From positions 116,449 through 180,448 of the forward strand of contig NZ_LT828541.1 of assembly GCF_900170035.1 (NCBI RefSeq): a DNA stretch of 64,000 nt. The letters are read 5' to 3'. Shown piece by piece: positions 61,568 to 64,000 of this stretch. This DNA comes from Desulfamplus magnetovallimortis. Its GTDB lineage: Bacteria > Desulfobacterota > Desulfobacteria > Desulfobacterales > Desulfobacteraceae. The stretch's first letter is position 1. Each line of letters starts with the position of its first letter. The notes beneath the pieces were generated by a model that was not told the origin of the DNA, ran no database searches, and saw only the letters and a list, made by a program, of their open reading frames with translations. A program made the translations under genes and the position numbers.

Positions 61568-62908
61568 ATGAGTCTCGAATTTCTGACAATCGCCATGTTT
61601 CTCACCCTGGTGCTTGCCATTACCCTTGGCCATCCCCTGGCCTACACCCTTGCCGCAGTTGCCACACTTTTCGGCCTGATTGAAAACGGTTTTTCCATCC
61701 CCATGCTCTTTGATCTTTTTGCCAACAACGCATGGGGACTGATGAACAACTATACCCTTGTGGCCATTCCCCTTTTCATTCTAATGGCCCAGCTTCTGGA
61801 TCGTTCCAAGGTTTCCGAGGCTCTTTTTGAATCTCTCTATGTGGTACTCGGAGGCCTTAAAGGCGGACTTGGCCTGGCTGTTGTTGTGGTTTGTACAGTC
61901 TTTGCAGCCACAACTGGTATCATTGGTGCATCAGTGGTAGCCATGGGGCTTCTGGCAACCCCTGCCCTTATGAGTAAAGGATATCAAAAAGAGCTGTCCG
62001 CCGGTATTATCTGTGCATCCGGAACCCTTGGCATTTTGATTCCACCCAGTATCATGATGGTGGTCTTCGGTGGATTAACCGGCATGAAGGAGACCTCTGT
62101 CGGTAACCTGTTTGCCGGTGCCATCCTGCCGGGGCTGATGCTTGCCGGCATCTATTTTCTCTATATCTTCATCCGGTGCAACATCAATCCTGAACTTGGA
62201 CCACCCATTTCCAGAGAGGAAGCCTCCAAATACAGTGCAGCACAAAAATGGGGCATGACCATGAAATCCCTTATGCCTCCCATGGTCCTTATCCTGGCCG
62301 TCATGGGGACCATATTAGCTGGTGTGGCAACCCCCACCGAAGCTGCCGGACTGGGTTCGGGAGGTGCCATGATACTTGCTCTTGTAAACAGAAAACTCAA
62401 TTGGCAGGTATTAAAAGAGGCCAGCTACGCCACGTTAAAAACCACTTCCATGGTGATGATGCTATTTATCGGAGGAACGTTTTTCAGTACCGTATTCCTT
62501 AGCATGGGCGGCGGCGATGTGGTGGCCGATCTCTTTATCGGAAGCGGTATGAACCGATGGACGGTTCTCTTTATCATGATGTTCATTGTCTTCATGATGG
62601 GCATGTTTATTGACTGGGCTGCCATTCTCCTGGTTACCGTTCCCATATTCATGCCCATTGCCATGGAGATCGGATTTGATCCTCTGTGGTTCTCCCTGCT
62701 CATGTGCGTCAACCTCCAGACATCCTTTCTAACCCCGCCATTTGGCTATGCACTCTTTTACTTCAAAGGAGTGGCTCCGGAAGGCTATACCATGATGCAC
62801 ATTTATAAAGGCATTATGCCCTTTGTACTGATCCAGCTTCTGAGCATATTGATTCTGTGCATGTTTCCCTCCATTGTCACATGGTTGCCAGGTCTTTTCT
62901 TTGGATAA
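61568..62908 (+). CDS. dctM: TRAP transporter large membrane subunit (DctM)
   Basis: 446 aa with about 12 membrane helices. LAITLGHPLAYTLAAVATLFG, GIIGASVVAMGLLATPAL, GTLGILIPPSIMMVVFG and ATPTEAAGLG are signature segments of DctM. AGAGG site. Separated from dctQ by 168 bases with a hairpin. Confidence 0.95.
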   Translation: MSLEFLTIAMFLTLVLAITLGHPLAYTLAAVATLFGLIENGFSIPMLFDLFANNAWGLMNNYTLVAIPLFILMAQLLDRSKVSEALFESLYVVLGGLKGGLGLAVVVVCTVFAATTGIIGASVVAMGLLATPALMSKGYQKELSAGIICASGTLGILIPPSIMMVVFGGLTGMKETSVGNLFAGAILPGLMLAGIYFLYIFIRCNINPELGPPISREEASKYSAAQKWGMTMKSLMPPMVLILAVMGTILAGVATPTEAAGLGSGGAMILALVNRKLNWQVLKEASYATLKTTSMVMMLFIGGTFFSTVFLSMGGGDVVADLFIGSGMNRWTVLFIMMFIVFMMGMFIDWAAILLVTVPIFMPIAMEIGFDPLWFSLLMCVNLQTSFLTPPFGYALFYFKGVAPEGYTMMHIYKGIMPFVLIQLLSILILCMFPSIVTWLPGLFFG

Positions 62909-63114
62909 TTCAACAATCCGAAGTTGGTGGACAAGGGGTGCCAAGTTTCAAAAGTATGCTTAGATACTCAGTGCTTCTTCAAATTTAAACTGTCGGGTGA
63001 CTTTTAAGGCTTTTCAAAGATTCAAGGCATTTTCTACCCGACAATCAAACCTTGGAAGGACACTCAGACTCGATGTTAATTCTCAGACAAATAATGAAAA
63101 ATCAGGAGATTGTT

Positions 63115-63942
63115 ATGAAAATACTTAAAAGTTTTACACTATTTTTTGCACTATGTTTCATTGCAGTTACAACAATATCTGCAGAAGAATCGTCTCAAAA
63201 ACAGTCCACTTTGCTGATCATTGACTCCCAGGAGAGTGAGCCTTATTCGTCAGTTAGAGAAGCTATGCTTCTTGAATTGTCAAGTTTAGGATATATTGAA
63301 GGAAAAAATCTAAAAACAAAGTATTATTCTCTCGGCAATTATGATGGACGATCAAAAAGTATATGGAATGTATTGGAAAAGAAAAATAGCTATGATGTTA
63401 TTTTTCTAAATGGCACAATAGCTGTGGCATCATTTAAGGAACTTGCACTGGATGATCAAAACAAATTTGTTTTCGCTTCAATTACTGACCCTGTAGGCGT
63501 CGGTGTAATAGAGGATTTTCAGAATCCTCCAAAACATAATTTCACAGGAATATGTTACCCTGTAAAAGTTGAAGATCGTTTGAAATTTATTCAGAAAGTA
63601 TTGCCAACAGCTAAAACCATCGGTTTGATTCATGCAGATATGCCACAGTCTCAAAGCTATAAAAATTGGATTGAAGAAACACTAAAGAAGCCTGAATTTC
63701 AAACCCTTAAAGTTATTTTTAGAGATGTGGAATTTGTTAAAAGTGACGGTGGACATAAACGTATGACAATGTTAGCAAAGAAGCATGTTGAAGAGTTGGA
63801 TTCCCAGGTTGACGTTTTCCTAAGTCCCAATGACCAGATGGGGGTTACCGTAGGCTGTAGAACTTCACTTTATCTGATTTCTATTGTATCTTTGCACTTC
63901 GTGCCCATTGATTTTTTGAAAAAATATGGCATACTCCTCTAA
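63115..63942 (+). pseudogene. ABC-type substrate-binding protein, 3' end replaced
   Basis: 275 codons from ATG 63115 (AGGAGA site). Signal peptide ~1-23, then the DUF534/ABC_sub_bind fold: LLELSSLGYIEGKNLKTKYYS, a VIFLNGTIAVAS half and ITDPVGVGVIEDFQ. Homology stops near FLSPNDQMGV (~63845). The following ~30 residues are not family-like and about 60-80 C-terminal residues are missing. The right-hand sequence looks like the end of an insertion sequence whose gene begins at 63976. Confidence 0.7.
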
Positions 63943-63975
63943 AAAACACAAAAAATATAGTGAGGAGAAATTTCC

Positions 63976-64000
63976 ATGAACTGTCATGAGCGTAAGGCCT
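63976..64000 (+). CDS. Gene start at right edge, possible transposase
   Basis: ATG at 63976 with GAGGAG ten bases upstream gives MNCHERKA before the window ends. Its position directly after the break in the binding-protein gene suggests an insertion-sequence transposase, but eight residues cannot establish a family. Confidence 0.35.

Overview
The window most resembles an anaerobic, sulfate-reducing-type deltaproteobacterium (Desulfobacterota, Desulfobacteraceae-like). The clues are a cytochrome c3-type domain, Tat-exported HybA/HybB-like electron-transfer modules, a periplasmic [NiFe] uptake hydrogenase, an HdrD/TmcB-like protein, a 2-hydroxyacyl-CoA-dehydratase-type reductase pair, TRAP transport and sigma-54 control. 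No rRNA, tRNA, CRISPR or phage genes were recognised. The genus assignment is inference.

Layout. 1-910: the 5' part of a zinc-ribbon gene, then repeats. 911-5108: an operon of HybA-like ferredoxin, HybB/NrfD-like quinone protein and a 13-haem cytochrome. Its reading frame crosses an in-frame TGA at 3804, exactly where the octahaem tetrathionate reductase (OTR) family has a conserved Cys, followed by a textbook bacterial SECIS-like hairpin. I read it as a selenocysteine-containing c3-OTR fusion, the most striking object here. 5925-27385: a signalling island with a 7TM diguanylate cyclase, a solute-receptor/PAS/GGDEF/EAL/BLUF protein, two large hybrid kinases, three response regulators (HD-GYP, GGDEF, STAS) and a MalT/BTAD-type regulator. 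27583-38807 (mostly minus strand): a coiled-coil membrane protein; [NiFe] hydrogenase small and large subunits and maturation protease; then a RelE-like protein, a HesB/IscA-like protein, an HdrD-like Fe-S protein, a yedF selenium-metabolism gene split by an A8 frameshift, and a double-cubane-type reductase with its ATP-dependent activase. 39093-45026: TrmJ-like methyltransferase, FKBP-like/methyltransferase fusion with an outer-membrane barrel and an exported protein, and a GNAT-nitrilase fusion. 45554-54755: a Cus-type copper/silver efflux set with a double-length TolC. 54904-62908: SagB-like nitroreductase, CoA-transferase, sigma-54 activator and a TakP-like TRAP transporter, with -24/-12 motifs before both the CoA-transferase and the transporter. 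The right edge is a solute-binding protein truncated by what looks like an insertion sequence.

The intergenic space is filled by at least four repeat families. Family A is a 174-bp inverted-repeat element; three full-length copies plus one compound copy have exact 6-bp target duplications (TATTAA, GGCTTA, TAACTA, AACTTA), so it is a MITE-like mobile element. Family C is a ~66-bp unit with constant ends, a Fur-box-like palindrome and a second hairpin whose sequence changes from copy to copy while pairing is kept. Families B and D are further hairpin elements, found nested inside A. Several coding genes carry in-frame minisatellites (9-, 6-, 5- and 11-residue units), two of them in neighbouring signalling genes with the same 27-bp period.
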